The notes below the pieces were generated by a model. It searched no databases, was not told the origin of the DNA, and worked only from the letters and a program-made list of their open reading frames with translations. From assembly GCA_003955985.1 (NCBI GenBank), contig CP033784.1, positions 620,001-684,000 on the forward strand: a stretch of DNA of 64,000 nucleotides, read 5' to 3'. Position 1 is the stretch's first letter. Every line of letters starts with the position of its first letter. Both the position numbers and the translations under genes were made by a program. The stretch is from Corynebacterium jeikeium (GTDB lineage Bacteria; Actinomycetota; Actinomycetes; Mycobacteriales; Mycobacteriaceae). Below are positions 50,525 through 61,044 of this stretch, piece by piece.

Positions 50525-51889
50525 CTAGCTGCGACGATGAGAATTGGAGTGGCCGGCCCGCTTTGAGCTTCGTCCTTGGCCGCGATTGCGATGATGAGCC
50601 TGTGAGCGGTTGTTTCGCGGGCCTCTTCCGCCACGCCCGCGAGGTGGTCTGGAACCCAATACCGGGCGGGCTGGCCCGACCTTCTCATCGATCCCCTCGG
50701 GGATGTCTAGAGCTTCGGCGAGCTCGGGGGAGGTGGAAAACCACGTCGGAATCTCGGCCATGTCCAGGTCGAGAGCATCTGAAATAGCCTTCCACTTTGT
50801 GGTTTCATCCCAGCCGACGAGCGTAACGGCGACACCGCTGTGTCCCGCGCGGCCGGTGCGGCCGATGCGGTGGACATAGGTCATTTCGTCATCGGGCACC
50901 TGGTGGTTGATGACGTGGGTGACATCGTCGATATCGATACCGCGAGCCGCGACATCGGTTGCGACCAGGACGTCGACGTCGCCATTGCGGAACGCCGTCA
51001 GCGAGCGCTCACGTGCAGGCTGGCCCATATCGCCGTGGACGGCGGTGACCAGGAAGCCGCGCTCGCCGAGCTGCTCAGCAACCGAGGCGGCGCCGCGCTT
51101 CGTGCGAGCAAAAATGATGGTGCGACCACGATCGTTGGCTTGCAGGATGCGGGCAATGACCGAGACCTTATCCATCTGGTGCGATTGGAAAACAATCTGT
51201 TTAGTGGTCTCGTGGACTGTGGCCTCTTCCTCGCCTGATTCGGCGCGGATGTGCACCGGGCGATTCATAAAGGTACGTGCGAGAGTCAGAATTGGGCCCG
51301 GCATTGTTGCCGAGAAGAGCATGGTCTGACGTTCATCTGGCACCGCAGCCAGAATCTTCTCGATGTCCGGCAGGAAGCCCAAGTCGAGCATCTCATCGGC
51401 CTCGTCGAGAACCAAAATCTTTACGCCTGACAGCTCTAGATTATTGCGCTGGTAAAGATCGATGAGACGGCCGGGAGTACCGACGATGATGTCCACACCG
51501 CGGTCTAGCTGTTCAATCTGTTCCTCATAGGGGCGGCCACCGTAAATAGTGCACACACGCAGATTGGTTGAGTGCGCAGCGCGGGCCAAATCCTCGCCGA
51601 CCTGCACACATAGCTCACGGGTGGGGACGATGATGATTGCGCGGGCAGTGCCATCCGGTTCTGGAATGCGGGCGTCATCAAAGACGCGGTCAATAAGGGG
51701 GACACCAAAACCAAGAGTTTTTCCCATGCCAGTACGGGCTTGGCCGATAATGTCCGTGCCGTCGAGTGCCAAGGGCAGCGTCAGTTCCTGGATTGCAAAT
51801 GTGCGGGTGATTCCTTCGTCGGCGAGTGCGTCGCAGATTTCCGCGGCGACCCCCAATTCGACGAATGTCGGGGACTGGGACTCTGCCAC
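50525..51889 (-). CDS. DEAD-box ATP-dependent RNA helicase (RhlE-like)
   Basis: The full set of DEAD-box motifs is present: the Q motif (FAIQELTLPLAL), Walker A ARTGMGKT, VLDEADEMLD, SATMP, and HRIGRTGRAG. The C-terminal 40 residues are Arg/Gly-rich (SRPPRGRGGRGPRNNRS) and would bind RNA. GTG 51889 has AAAGGAG 5 nt upstream; the ATG at 51925 encloses that ribosome site. It corresponds to Rv3211. Roles in ribosome assembly or cold adaptation are typical for the family. Confidence 0.93.
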   Translation of the reverse strand: MAESQSPTFVELGVAAEICDALADEGITRTFAIQELTLPLALDGTDIIGQARTGMGKTLGFGVPLIDRVFDDARIPEPDGTARAIIIVPTRELCVQVGEDLARAAHSTNLRVCTIYGGRPYEEQIEQLDRGVDIIVGTPGRLIDLYQRNNLELSGVKILVLDEADEMLDLGFLPDIEKILAAVPDERQTMLFSATMPGPILTLARTFMNRPVHIRAESGEEEATVHETTKQIVFQSHQMDKVSVIARILQANDRGRTIIFARTKRGAASVAEQLGERGFLVTAVHGDMGQPARERSLTAFRNGDVDVLVATDVAARGIDIDDVTHVINHQVPDDEMTYVHRIGRTGRAGHSGVAVTLVGWDETTKWKAISDALDLDMAEIPTWFSTSPELAEALDIPEGIDEKVGPARPVLGSRPPRGRGGRGPRNNRSQAHHRNRGQGRSSKRAGHSNSHRRS

Positions 51890-51983
51890 GGCGACTCCTT
51901 TGCTGTTTGTAACCTCACGTGACACGACGGCTTAATCGGTCTCTCTAATCCTAGCCGCTTTGGGAATGGTTATGATGTCACCT

Positions 51984-52208
51984 ATGGACATCACTATTGG
52001 ATTTGCAGACAATACGCGTGAGCTGAACATTGAAAACGTCGCTGGTGGTGAGGAGGTCAAGGCTGCGATCTCCCAGAAGCTGGCTGCTGGCGAAGGTGTG
52101 ATTGAGCTCAGCGACGGCGCTGGTCAGGAGTACCTGATTAATGCTGACAAGGTCGCCTACGTCCGTACCGGTAATAACGCAGACCGTAAGGTTGGCTTCT
52201 TCGCCTAA
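51984..52208 (+). CDS. DUF3107 family protein
   Basis: The 74-residue protein starts MDITIGFADNTRELNIE and is nearly identical in layout to the actinobacterial DUF3107 family (M. tuberculosis Rv3208A, TB9.4). It is small, acidic and probably cytoplasmic; function is unknown. ATG 51984 is preferred to the upstream ATG codons at 51960-51975. Its stop overlaps the ATG of the DUF3152 gene (TAATG), so both are translated together. Confidence 0.9.
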   Translation: MDITIGFADNTRELNIENVAGGEEVKAAISQKLAAGEGVIELSDGAGQEYLINADKVAYVRTGNNADRKVGFFA

Positions 52209-53116
52209 TGACGCAAGAACCCTTTCTCGTACGCATTGCAAGGAGTTGGGGGTGGCGAGCCTATGCCATCCCTGTACTTGTGGTGCTCACAGTCATCATT
52301 CTCTTCGACATCTTCACTGCTGAAGATGATTCTTCAGGTTCCGGCACTGGCACTGTCGCCTCGCAGAGTGGCAATGGTCGCCCTGGTCCGGTGCCCGGTG
52401 AGGGATACGGTGATGGTTACGAGGGAGGGCAGTTGCCACCCGGTCCGGCCTTTGCCACGGAACCCTCGGGAAATTTTAAAGATGTCACCGTGGCGCATCC
52501 CCGTGTTGGGGAGGGGCGCGACAATGCGGTCAGGTATTCCGTGGAAATTGAAGACAACATTGATGTTCCTTCGATTGGTGGCGAGCGCGCCTTTGCAGAG
52601 ACGGTGAACTCGATTCTGGCCGATCCACGTGGCTGGACAGCTAATCCAGATTTTTCTTTCGAGGCAGTGCCTCGCGACCAGGATCCGACGATTGTCGTGC
52701 AGCTTTCCGCGACTGGAACCGCACATCAGCTGTGCGGCAACACCTTGGGAATGGAGACCTCCTGTTACCTGTCTGGGCAGCGGGAAGGTGAGCCTGGGCG
52801 CGTGGTCGTCAGTATCGCCCGGTGGGTTCGAGGTGCCCTGCCTTTTGAGGGGGACCTGGGATTGTATCGCCAATACCTTATTAATCACGAGGTTGGTCAC
52901 GGACTTGGGTACGCGGTTCACGAGCCCTGTCCGAGGGACGGCGGTATCGCGCCAATCATGATGCAGCAGACCCTGAGCGTGTCGAACGATGAACTGCACA
53001 AAATCGACAGCAGCGAGGTCTATCAGGTCGATGGTAAGACGTGTTCTGTCAACGGCTGGCCGTACCCATTTGGGGCGGACGACGATACGGCCGCACCGAC
53101 TCAGAAAGCAAGGTAG
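52208..53116 (+). CDS. DUF3152 secreted zincin-like protein
   Basis: An N-terminal membrane helix (about 18-36) anchors a Gly/Pro-rich linker and a globular domain. That domain carries the zinc metallopeptidase motif HEVGHGLGYAVHE, which is HExxHGLGxxxHE, close to the metzincin pattern, and a following Met-containing segment (GIAPIMMQQT) that resembles a Met-turn. So an extracytoplasmic zinc peptidase is plausible. It corresponds to Rv3207c. The ATG shares a base with the DUF3107 stop. Length is 302 residues. Confidence 0.88.
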   Translation: MTQEPFLVRIARSWGWRAYAIPVLVVLTVIILFDIFTAEDDSSGSGTGTVASQSGNGRPGPVPGEGYGDGYEGGQLPPGPAFATEPSGNFKDVTVAHPRVGEGRDNAVRYSVEIEDNIDVPSIGGERAFAETVNSILADPRGWTANPDFSFEAVPRDQDPTIVVQLSATGTAHQLCGNTLGMETSCYLSGQREGEPGRVVVSIARWVRGALPFEGDLGLYRQYLINHEVGHGLGYAVHEPCPRDGGIAPIMMQQTLSVSNDELHKIDSSEVYQVDGKTCSVNGWPYPFGADDDTAAPTQKAR

Positions 53117-53125
53117 TAGCAGATT

Positions 53126-53977
53126 ATGATCGCCACTCCTCCCGACCGTGTTTTAGAGGCCTTTGGTGCCGAGGGCGAGCCGCATCGTGCCGGGCGAGCT
53201 TGGGACAATGGCTGGGTCTACGACGATTCCATTGTCCTTTCGCCGGTACATAATTCGGCGCAGGCGCTGTGGTCTGCAAAGGTTCGCAGTGCGCTAGATG
53301 TCGATGGCGTCCGAGTGGCGAAATCTGTGCGTACCAGTGACGGCCGCTTGGTTATTGCTGGGTGGCAGGCTCGTCATTTCATCCCGGGGGGATTCGCGCC
53401 ACGTGCCGATGAAACCATTGTGGCCGCTGGTCGCGTGGAAGAGTCGCTTGCCAGTATTGAACGGCCACAGTTTCTCCTTGATAAGGAGCCCGATTACTTC
53501 GTCATGTGTAATCGCGCAGCTTGGGACTCTGACCCAATCGGCATCCTCGAGCAGCTTCTCGACGCGGATAGCGTCCCCCGCGCCGATTGTGCCGAGGCTC
53601 TCACGATCTCCGGTGATCTTCTCCAGCTGCGGGCAGAGATGGTTGTGCCAACGGAGCTTCTGCAGGTCTGTCACGCAGACCTCGTCGGCACGCTGCTTTA
53701 CGACGGCACGGCCGCCCCGGTTCTCACCGATATCGTGCCAGCGTGGCATGTCCGTGGTTGGACAGCTGCCTTGGCGGCAGTGGATTGTCTGTCCATGATG
53801 GGGGCTGATGAGGAGCTACTGCGGCGCTTCGATCACCTGCCGGATTTCGGTCAGTTGCTCGTTCGTGCGATGTGTTATCGACTTTTTGTCCACGCTGTTA
53901 GTCCAGAATCGCAGCCGAGTGCGTATCGCGGTCTGTTCCGCGCGGCTTCGCTAGTTCGCGCGTTTGTGTCTAAGTAA
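53126..53977 (+). CDS. TIGR02569 family protein
   Basis: The 283-residue protein opens PPDRVLEAFGAEGEPHRAGRAW, the typical start of this actinobacterial family, which is distantly related to aminoglycoside phosphotransferases. A Brenner-like VCHADLVGTLLYDG segment matches the HGDLxxxNxL kinase loop, with Cys-His-Ala-Asp-Leu retained. Substrate unknown. ATG 53126 is used, and the gene is followed by adnA after 95 nt. M. tuberculosis has a homologue (Rv3205c) near adnAB. Confidence 0.8.
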   Translation: MIATPPDRVLEAFGAEGEPHRAGRAWDNGWVYDDSIVLSPVHNSAQALWSAKVRSALDVDGVRVAKSVRTSDGRLVIAGWQARHFIPGGFAPRADETIVAAGRVEESLASIERPQFLLDKEPDYFVMCNRAAWDSDPIGILEQLLDADSVPRADCAEALTISGDLLQLRAEMVVPTELLQVCHADLVGTLLYDGTAAPVLTDIVPAWHVRGWTAALAAVDCLSMMGADEELLRRFDHLPDFGQLLVRAMCYRLFVHAVSPESQPSAYRGLFRAASLVRAFVSK

Positions 53978-54072
53978 CGCCGGGCAGTATTTACGGGAGT
54001 TTTTTGGGGCGGGGGTATTTTTCTCCTTACTTCGAATGGGTGTTCGAGTATTGGTCCGGAGGTTGTGCCACA

Positions 54073-57000
54073 ATGGTGCACATGAACGTAGATGGAATGC
54101 CGAAGGTTCGGTTCGTCCAGGAGGAACCTCCTCGTCGTCGGCAGTGGTTGGGTACTGCGGTAGAGGCGCTTTTCCCTTCCCATAATCAGGCGCTCGTGGT
54201 AGAGAACAAGCTTGTAAACCAGTCTGTTGTGCGCGTTTTAGGCGGCCCAGGGACTGGTAAGAGTTCGCTGCTGGCAGATCTCGCGGTGGACTACATGCAG
54301 GCGGGCATTCCGGCGGACAGCATTTTGGTGGTGTCACAGTCAAAAGAGGCCGCCGCGGAATTGAGGCGGGATATTGACAGGCGTTTTTCCTCTGAACTGG
54401 GGGAAGGCGGTTCGGTCGGGGCAGGTCAAGGTGGCATGGTGCGTGCCGTGCATTCGCTTGCCTATGCAGTAGTACGTGATGCCGCTGTCAGTCGGGGAGA
54501 GCCTGAACCATCGTTGACCACTGGTGCACGCCAAGATGCTGTCGTGCGGCAACTTTTGGCCGGTCATGCGGAAGATGGTGGTGCGTATTGGCCAGAGCGG
54601 TTGCGCCCGGCTCTTCCGTTAGTCGGTTTTTCCCGTGCGGTTCGTGACTTTCTGCTGCGTGCAGCTGAGCGGGGGATTGATGCCCCGAGGCTTCAGCAGC
54701 TCGGCGTGGACTATGGCATTGAGTCGTGGTGTGCGGCTGGCAAGTTTATGGCGGAGTATCAGCAGACTATGCGGTTGGCGTGGGAGCCCAGCCTGAACGC
54801 TGCAGAGATTGTCTCTGCGGCATTGATGGAGCTGGATACAGACGCGCAAGCACTGGCTCGGTGGGGAAAGTCGGTGGTGCTGGTCGATGATGCTGAACAC
54901 CTATCCCCGGAAGCTGCGCGTCTTGTGGATCGGTTTGTGTCGCAGGCGGCCGTAGCCGTCATTACTGGTGATGAAGATCAATCGGTATTCCATTTCCGCG
55001 GTGCTAATAATGACTATCTCCGGGGGACTGGTGAGGTCGAGTACAAGGCAATCCACTTGCAGCAGTCTTACCGCTGTAACGCTGATATCGCGGATTTAGT
55101 CAACGCAGTTTCTCAGCGCTTGCCTAAGGCTCCTGCATACCGTGGCATTGTCGGTTCAGTTGGAGCACAGGAAGCTCGTGAATCCGAAGTTGGAAACAAC
55201 AGCGATACCGTCGCAGCGGAAAACTCGTACGCAGCTAAAAGTGCAGTAAGCATAGCTATTCATCCTTCTGAACGTGCACAGCGAGCCACAGTCGCGGACT
55301 ACTTCCGGCGCCTTCATATTGACGAGGGAGTGGCATGGAAGGATATGGCGGTCATCGTCCGGTCCGGTGCAGGGGAGTCCTCTCTGTTCCGTGCGTTGTC
55401 GCGTGCGGGTGTGCCTGTGCAGATTGACCCAACGGACATCGTGCTAAGTCATCAGCGATTGGTGCGAGCGCTGATGGTGGCGTTGCGGGCAACTATGAAC
55501 CAGCTCGATGACGTGGAGTGGGACGAGTTCCTCTCCGGCCCATTGGTCAACATGGATCCGATTGTCAAAGAGCGTCTGCTGCGCGGAATCCGAAAGGCCG
55601 ACCTGTTCGGCGGGGCCGCGATGACTCAGCTCATCGGAATCTTGAAGGCAGAGGGACTCACAGCTGAACAGCTGGAGCTTATTGAGTCTCTGTCGCAGCG
55701 TGAACGTCAGGCGCTGCAGGTGCCGCTGGATCTGTTGAGCGCAGCTCGTGAAGCGTTGCGCGATGGTGTGGAAGCAACTTTGTGGGCAATTTGGCAGTCC
55801 ACTGGTTTGGCAGACCATCTGGTGGCGGCATCGTTGCGCGGCGGTACAGCTGGCGCATCGGCTGACCGCGATTTGGATGCTGTGATGGCACTGTTCGACT
55901 TTGCTGGTGACCGTGTGGAGCTGAATCCAAAACTGACGGTTGACGGTTTTATCGCTTCTGTGGAAGAGCAGGAGCTGCCCATCGGCGCACGTGACCGTAG
56001 CGGGGTAGAGCGCGATGCCGTGCGCATTCTCTCAGCCCATGCGGCTCTGGGCAGGCAGTGGAAAGCAGTAGCGGTTGTCGGAGTCCAGGAAGGCCAGTGG
56101 CCCAGCCTCGGTGTGACTGGCTCGGTGATGAAGCAGAACGAGTTCATCGGTCTCGTTGATCACGGAATTGAGCCGCGGGAGTACATCAATTCCATGGCGG
56201 ATGCGCTGGCGGAGGAACGTCGTTTGCTGCACGTCGCGGTATCACGGGCGAGCGACAGGGTACTGCTGACCGCAGTCGATTCTCCTGACGATGTTGGAGT
56301 TCCCAGTCCGTTTATTATCGAGCTCGTTGAAAAGCTCGGTAATTCGGTGACGGAGCTGGTGAAACAGTCGGAAGCATCGTCGTCTGCGAACGGAGTCGGG
56401 GCTACGGCTAATGAAGCAAACGCCGGCAATCCGGATGTTGCAGAGGCAGAAGATGTCGCATGGGCCGGTGAAGGCCTGCCACGGGTGCTCTCTGTGGAGT
56501 CACTGCTGGCAGAACTGCGTGCAGCCGTTGTGGACGATGCGGAGACTGAGACGCGGCGTCGACAAGCTGCACGTCAACTCGCGCGATTGGCGCAGGTTGA
56601 GGTTGCTGGCGCACATCCAGACACCTGGTGGGGGCTCCGTGCACCGTCGACTTCGAAGCCGGTAAATGACAAGAAGCCGATGAGGATCAATCCCTCCAAG
56701 GTGGAAGCAACCCTGAGTTGTCCGTTGAAGGCCATGTTGGATAAATCAGCACCGACATCGGCCATGTATCTGGGCTCTCTACTGCATCAGGCGGTAGAAG
56801 CAGTCGCCAAGGGAGTGACTGTGCCTGAGGCTCAGTCTGAGATCCGGCGTGTTTTTGGGGACCTGTCCGATGATCCGGAGTGGCGTAAGCGTACTGAGGA
56901 AGAGACCTGGTTGACCGGGCTGGAGGATTGGCAGCGGTGGATTGAGACTAAGAAAGATATCGGAACCGAGGTCCCAGTAAATGTCAACATCAACGATGAC

Positions 57001-57432
57001 ATCGTGATTGTCGGACGAATCGACCGGTTGATTGAAGACGCTGATGGTGCAGTTCAAATCGTCGATATTAAAACCGGTAAGACAGCGCCCTCCGGTAAAG
57101 AAGTAGAAGGACACGCACAGCTAGCTACATATCAACTGGCGCTGTCGAAGGGGAAGCTCGTTGAAAGCGGAGATGGGCTCGCTGTGGACAACGGCGAAGG
57201 CATTGAACAATCTGGGGCATACCTGGTATTTCCGCGAAAGTCACACAATAAGACCATTATCACTAGCCGCGAACAGTCAAAGCTCACGGAAGACAAGTTG
57301 GCTGACTGGGAGCGTCGCGTAGAGCAGGTAGCACGTGCGACGTCTGGCCCGCGTGCCTTGGCGCTCGCTGGTGATCATTGCAAGTTCTGCACGCTTTCGA
57401 AGGCGTGCCCGGCAGCAGAAGGGAATCGGTAG
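54073..57432 (+). CDS. adnA: AdnA, subunit of the AdnAB helicase-nuclease
   Basis: AdnAB resects double-strand breaks in actinobacteria, in place of RecBCD. AdnA has a UvrD-like motor domain (Walker A GGPGTGKS at 57-64) with VDDAEH instead of DExQD, and a C-terminal RecB-type nuclease with IVDIKTGK. Four Cys that would hold a [4Fe-4S] cluster flank the nuclease: LSCPLKA and CKFCTLSKAC. Length is 1119 residues. ATG 54073 has GGAGG 10 nt upstream. adnB begins 2 nt after its stop, so they form an operon (Rv3202c-Rv3201c in M. tuberculosis). Confidence 0.92.
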   Translation: MVHMNVDGMPKVRFVQEEPPRRRQWLGTAVEALFPSHNQALVVENKLVNQSVVRVLGGPGTGKSSLLADLAVDYMQAGIPADSILVVSQSKEAAAELRRDIDRRFSSELGEGGSVGAGQGGMVRAVHSLAYAVVRDAAVSRGEPEPSLTTGARQDAVVRQLLAGHAEDGGAYWPERLRPALPLVGFSRAVRDFLLRAAERGIDAPRLQQLGVDYGIESWCAAGKFMAEYQQTMRLAWEPSLNAAEIVSAALMELDTDAQALARWGKSVVLVDDAEHLSPEAARLVDRFVSQAAVAVITGDEDQSVFHFRGANNDYLRGTGEVEYKAIHLQQSYRCNADIADLVNAVSQRLPKAPAYRGIVGSVGAQEARESEVGNNSDTVAAENSYAAKSAVSIAIHPSERAQRATVADYFRRLHIDEGVAWKDMAVIVRSGAGESSLFRALSRAGVPVQIDPTDIVLSHQRLVRALMVALRATMNQLDDVEWDEFLSGPLVNMDPIVKERLLRGIRKADLFGGAAMTQLIGILKAEGLTAEQLELIESLSQRERQALQVPLDLLSAAREALRDGVEATLWAIWQSTGLADHLVAASLRGGTAGASADRDLDAVMALFDFAGDRVELNPKLTVDGFIASVEEQELPIGARDRSGVERDAVRILSAHAALGRQWKAVAVVGVQEGQWPSLGVTGSVMKQNEFIGLVDHGIEPREYINSMADALAEERRLLHVAVSRASDRVLLTAVDSPDDVGVPSPFIIELVEKLGNSVTELVKQSEASSSANGVGATANEANAGNPDVAEAEDVAWAGEGLPRVLSVESLLAELRAAVVDDAETETRRRQAARQLARLAQVEVAGAHPDTWWGLRAPSTSKPVNDKKPMRINPSKVEATLSCPLKAMLDKSAPTSAMYLGSLLHQAVEAVAKGVTVPEAQSEIRRVFGDLSDDPEWRKRTEEETWLTGLEDWQRWIETKKDIGTEVPVNVNINDDIVIVGRIDRLIEDADGAVQIVDIKTGKTAPSGKEVEGHAQLATYQLALSKGKLVESGDGLAVDNGEGIEQSGAYLVFPRKSHNKTIITSREQSKLTEDKLADWERRVEQVARATSGPRALALAGDHCKFCTLSKACPAAEGNR

Positions 57433-57434
57433 TC

Positions 57435-60400
57435 ATGTCGGAGGAACGAACCATCATTGATCCCGTCACCCTGTCGGAGATGATGGGGCAGGACTTTCCG
57501 CCCACCCCGCAACAAGCGGCGGTAATCGGTGCACTGATGGAACCAATGCTTGTTGTCGCCGGTGCCGGTGCTGGTAAAACAGCGACAATGGCTGCCCGTG
57601 TTGTGTGGTTGGTCGCCAACGGCTTTATCCGCCCAGAAGAAGTTCTAGGTTTGACCTTCACCAGGAAGGCAGCGCGCGAGCTCGGCGTCCGTATCCGCCA
57701 ACAGCTGAATGCGCTTGCTTCTTCCGCTGCATTTCGTGCACAAGCTTCACCAGAGGTGCTAGCAAGCCTCGAGGTCATTGCCCCAACCACGCTTACTTAC
57801 GATGCCTATGCCTCTGAAGTCGTGAGCAATTATGGTCTTTTGCTGCCGACGGAGCCGGGGGTCACCATTATGGATGGCGCGACGCAGTGGCAGTTGGCCT
57901 GGGAAACAGCTCGCAATGTGACCGAAATTGATGTCGATATTGCGCCATCAACGCTGGCCAGTCGCATTATTGAGCTGGGGTCGAACATCGACTCAAACTT
58001 GTCTACTCCGCAGGCGATTCGCGAGGAAACCGAAGCGTTCATCAGCAATATTGAGCAGACCCCGCAGAAGGGTAAACGCGAGGGGCTAATTGGCGATCTA
58101 CAGGGCATCGTCGATAAGCAGCGGGAGAGATTAGAGATTTTGCCGCTGGTAGAGCAGGTTCGAGCTCGGTGCAATGAAGAAAATGTAGCCACCTTTGGTA
58201 TGCAGATGGCTCGTGCGGCCCGGCTAGCCACCGACTTCGCGGAAGTCGGGGAGGAGGAGCGGCGTCGCTTTAAGATCATCATGCTCGACGAGTACCAGGA
58301 CACGTCGCACACACAGCGGCTGTTCCTGCGTGCGCTGTTCTCCGGTGGTTGTGTCACCGCTGTCGGCGATCCGATGCAGGCAATTTATGGCTGGCGAGGA
58401 GCAACGGCCGAAAACCTTGTGCAGTTTGTCAATGATTTTCCGCGGTCGGATGGGCAGCCAGCGGAGAAAAAGCAACTGACCATTTCTTGGCGAAACCCGC
58501 AGTCAGTGCTGCAGCTTGCTAACGCAGTCTCCGACCGTGCTTTTGCGGGGCAGGCTCGTACGGTAGAGGCACTGGATGCGGGGCCAAAAGCAGGTCAGGG
58601 CGAGGTGCAGCTTGCTTTCACTGCAACCGGTGAGGAAGAAGTTGCATACATCGCAGATTGCATGGAGGCGCAATTACGCGAATGTGAAGCAGCTGGCAAC
58701 AAGCTCGATGCTGCCATCCTGGTTCGGACAAATGCTGAATCGGCTGTCTATTTAGATGCACTGTCTGAGCGGGGTGTGCCTGCAATCATTGTGGGACTCG
58801 CTGGATTGCTGCACTTGCCCGAGGTCATGGATATCACCTCGGTGATGAAGATATTGGTCGACCCCAGTTCAGACCAGGATGCTCTGCGTCTGCTACTCAG
58901 CCCACAGTTCAATTTGGGTGCCGCAGACGTGGAGGCACTTCGCACTCGTGTAGATCAGCTGGCAATCACAGGAAAGGACGAGTTGGCCCGCAAGAAGGGC
59001 AACGTCGAAGAGACTTCAGACTCCTCACCGCTTTCCCAGCTCGCTCGCCAGTATGACAAGCTCGTGGAAGATGCCGAAGCAGCATCGTCCGCGGTGGGGC
59101 TGGGGCACGCCATCGCCGACCCGGATATTCGTTTTTACGACGGCACCCCGCTGGCGCGCGGCAGTGTGGAAAAAAATGGGCGGTTGGTCTGCAGCGAGTC
59201 ACTGAACTACACAGATGAAGCAATGGTGCGCATCGCACAGTTGGGTGCAAGCCTACGAAAACTACGCCGGTTCTCGCTGAATAAGCCTCTGCCGGAACTG
59301 GTCGAGGACATCGCTACTGAGTTTGGAATTCGCGTAGAAGCAGCGGCCGGACAGTACGGTTCCGCTACCGCGATAACCAGGCCGACGACTGCACATCTGG
59401 ATCGGTTTGTCGATATCGCTGCGACGTATTCTCAAAATATCTCGGACGATGTGACAGGGTTTTTGAACTATCTGGAATTCGCTGTCGAACACGATGATGG
59501 CTTGGAACGGGCACCTATGAACATGCCGGAAAACTGTGTCCAAATCATGACTATGCACAAGTCAAAGGGCTTGGAGTGGGAAACCGTTGCTGTTCCGGGC
59601 ATCACCACTAGCAAGTTCGACAGAGTTGATTTGTCATCGTGGCTCACCAATTCAGTTCAGCTTCCTCCTGGCGCAATTACTCAAGTGGATCCGCTAACGG
59701 CTAGTGCGGAAACAACAGAGGATGCAACGCAGCTTGCAGCAGGCGATTGGGCTCCTGTCGCTGATTCTGTCGATAGCAACGCCCCCGAACTGGACATATC
59801 AGGCACCGATAACCAGACCGACCTCAACAAGGTGATCAAAGCCTACAAGGAAGAGCTGCGAGAAGTGGAGAGGGAAGAAAAACAGCGCCTCTTCTACGTT
59901 GCCATGACTCGCTCCGCGAAAAAGCTCATTGTCACTGCAAGCAGGCGGCCTAATCCGAGCTTGAAGAAACCCACCGACGTGTCGGCGGACTTCGCAGCCA
60001 TCGCCACTCAATTCAGTGACTATGTGGTGTCGTGGACAGATGGGGAGGACCCTGAGGTAGAGGACACTGAAGTCGATTTGGACTGCGACACTGCGGTTGA
60101 TGGGGTGGTCTGGCCCGTCGATACCCTGGGCAACCGCCGAGATAGTGTGCAGCGAGCAGCCGAAAGCGTCATGCGCTACATGGGCGAAGACCAGGATGAG
60201 CGCCCCATTGCAGGTGACCTGTCTGAGGTATGGGAAACGGAAACGACCATTCTCGTGGATGAAATCCTTCGAGCTAAGGCCGCGGAGATTCATCTACCAA
60301 TGCCGACAAGCATGTCCACTAGCGAATACCAAGCGATGATTGCGGATCCGGTCGCGTTTGCTCGTCGGAAAGCACGCCCGGTGCCGTTTAAGCCAAACCG

Positions 60401-60929
60401 ATTCGCGCGCCGAGGTACGGCATTCCACGCTTGGTTGGAGAATCGCTTCGGTGCACACAGTCTGCTGGACGATGAGGATCTCTTCGGGGATCAACTGGAT
60501 GACTTCCTCGGCACAGAACAAGTCGCGTCCGAACGCGAACTGGAGAAATTGAAGGCGAATTTCGAGGCATCTGAGTGGGCTGACCGCACGCCAACGCATG
60601 TAGAGGTGCCGTTTGAAATTGCCATCGGGCAGAGGCGGGTCGTCGGCCGAATCGACGCGGTGTTTAACGACAACGGGAAGTGGAGCGTCATTGACTGGAA
60701 GACAGGCCAGATGCCGCGCGGAAAGGAAAGGGAAGTAGCGGCGCTACAGCTGGCGATTTACCGCCTGGCGTGGTCGGATAGGCTGCGCGAGATGGGAATG
60801 GAAACTGCCCTCGAAGACATTGAAGCCGGGTTCTTCTACGTTTCGGCAGGACGGACGCTAATACCAGATGAAGCGCTACTGCCAAGCAGGATAGAGTTAG
60901 ACAGGAAAATGCGCGAGCTGATTGGATAA
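57435..60929 (+). CDS. adnB: AdnB, lead motor and nuclease subunit of AdnAB
   Basis: AdnB is the main translocating motor of AdnAB. Walker A is VAGAGAGKTATM, Walker B MLDEYQDTSH, motif III GDPMQAIYGWRGA, motif VI FYVAMTRSAKKL. The C-terminal nuclease has GTAFHAWLENRF and VIDWKTG. No iron-sulfur Cys cluster is seen, unlike AdnA. Length is 1164 residues. ATG 57435 is 2 nt after the adnA stop; an earlier ATG at 57378 would overlap adnA and is rejected. The next gene (K+ channel) is 115 nt on. Confidence 0.94.
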   Translation: MSEERTIIDPVTLSEMMGQDFPPTPQQAAVIGALMEPMLVVAGAGAGKTATMAARVVWLVANGFIRPEEVLGLTFTRKAARELGVRIRQQLNALASSAAFRAQASPEVLASLEVIAPTTLTYDAYASEVVSNYGLLLPTEPGVTIMDGATQWQLAWETARNVTEIDVDIAPSTLASRIIELGSNIDSNLSTPQAIREETEAFISNIEQTPQKGKREGLIGDLQGIVDKQRERLEILPLVEQVRARCNEENVATFGMQMARAARLATDFAEVGEEERRRFKIIMLDEYQDTSHTQRLFLRALFSGGCVTAVGDPMQAIYGWRGATAENLVQFVNDFPRSDGQPAEKKQLTISWRNPQSVLQLANAVSDRAFAGQARTVEALDAGPKAGQGEVQLAFTATGEEEVAYIADCMEAQLRECEAAGNKLDAAILVRTNAESAVYLDALSERGVPAIIVGLAGLLHLPEVMDITSVMKILVDPSSDQDALRLLLSPQFNLGAADVEALRTRVDQLAITGKDELARKKGNVEETSDSSPLSQLARQYDKLVEDAEAASSAVGLGHAIADPDIRFYDGTPLARGSVEKNGRLVCSESLNYTDEAMVRIAQLGASLRKLRRFSLNKPLPELVEDIATEFGIRVEAAAGQYGSATAITRPTTAHLDRFVDIAATYSQNISDDVTGFLNYLEFAVEHDDGLERAPMNMPENCVQIMTMHKSKGLEWETVAVPGITTSKFDRVDLSSWLTNSVQLPPGAITQVDPLTASAETTEDATQLAAGDWAPVADSVDSNAPELDISGTDNQTDLNKVIKAYKEELREVEREEKQRLFYVAMTRSAKKLIVTASRRPNPSLKKPTDVSADFAAIATQFSDYVVSWTDGEDPEVEDTEVDLDCDTAVDGVVWPVDTLGNRRDSVQRAAESVMRYMGEDQDERPIAGDLSEVWETETTILVDEILRAKAAEIHLPMPTSMSTSEYQAMIADPVAFARRKARPVPFKPNRFARRGTAFHAWLENRFGAHSLLDDEDLFGDQLDDFLGTEQVASERELEKLKANFEASEWADRTPTHVEVPFEIAIGQRRVVGRIDAVFNDNGKWSVIDWKTGQMPRGKEREVAALQLAIYRLAWSDRLREMGMETALEDIEAGFFYVSAGRTLIPDEALLPSRIELDRKMRELIG

Positions 60930-61044
60930 TCATCTACGTATGTAACTGCCGCGTGGCCGTGGCCAGTTATCCAGGTGAAAGCAGCAGTTTGTATGCGCTA
61001 TTTTTCACCGGGAGGAGTTTTCATGAAAGGCAGGCGAGGAGCGG

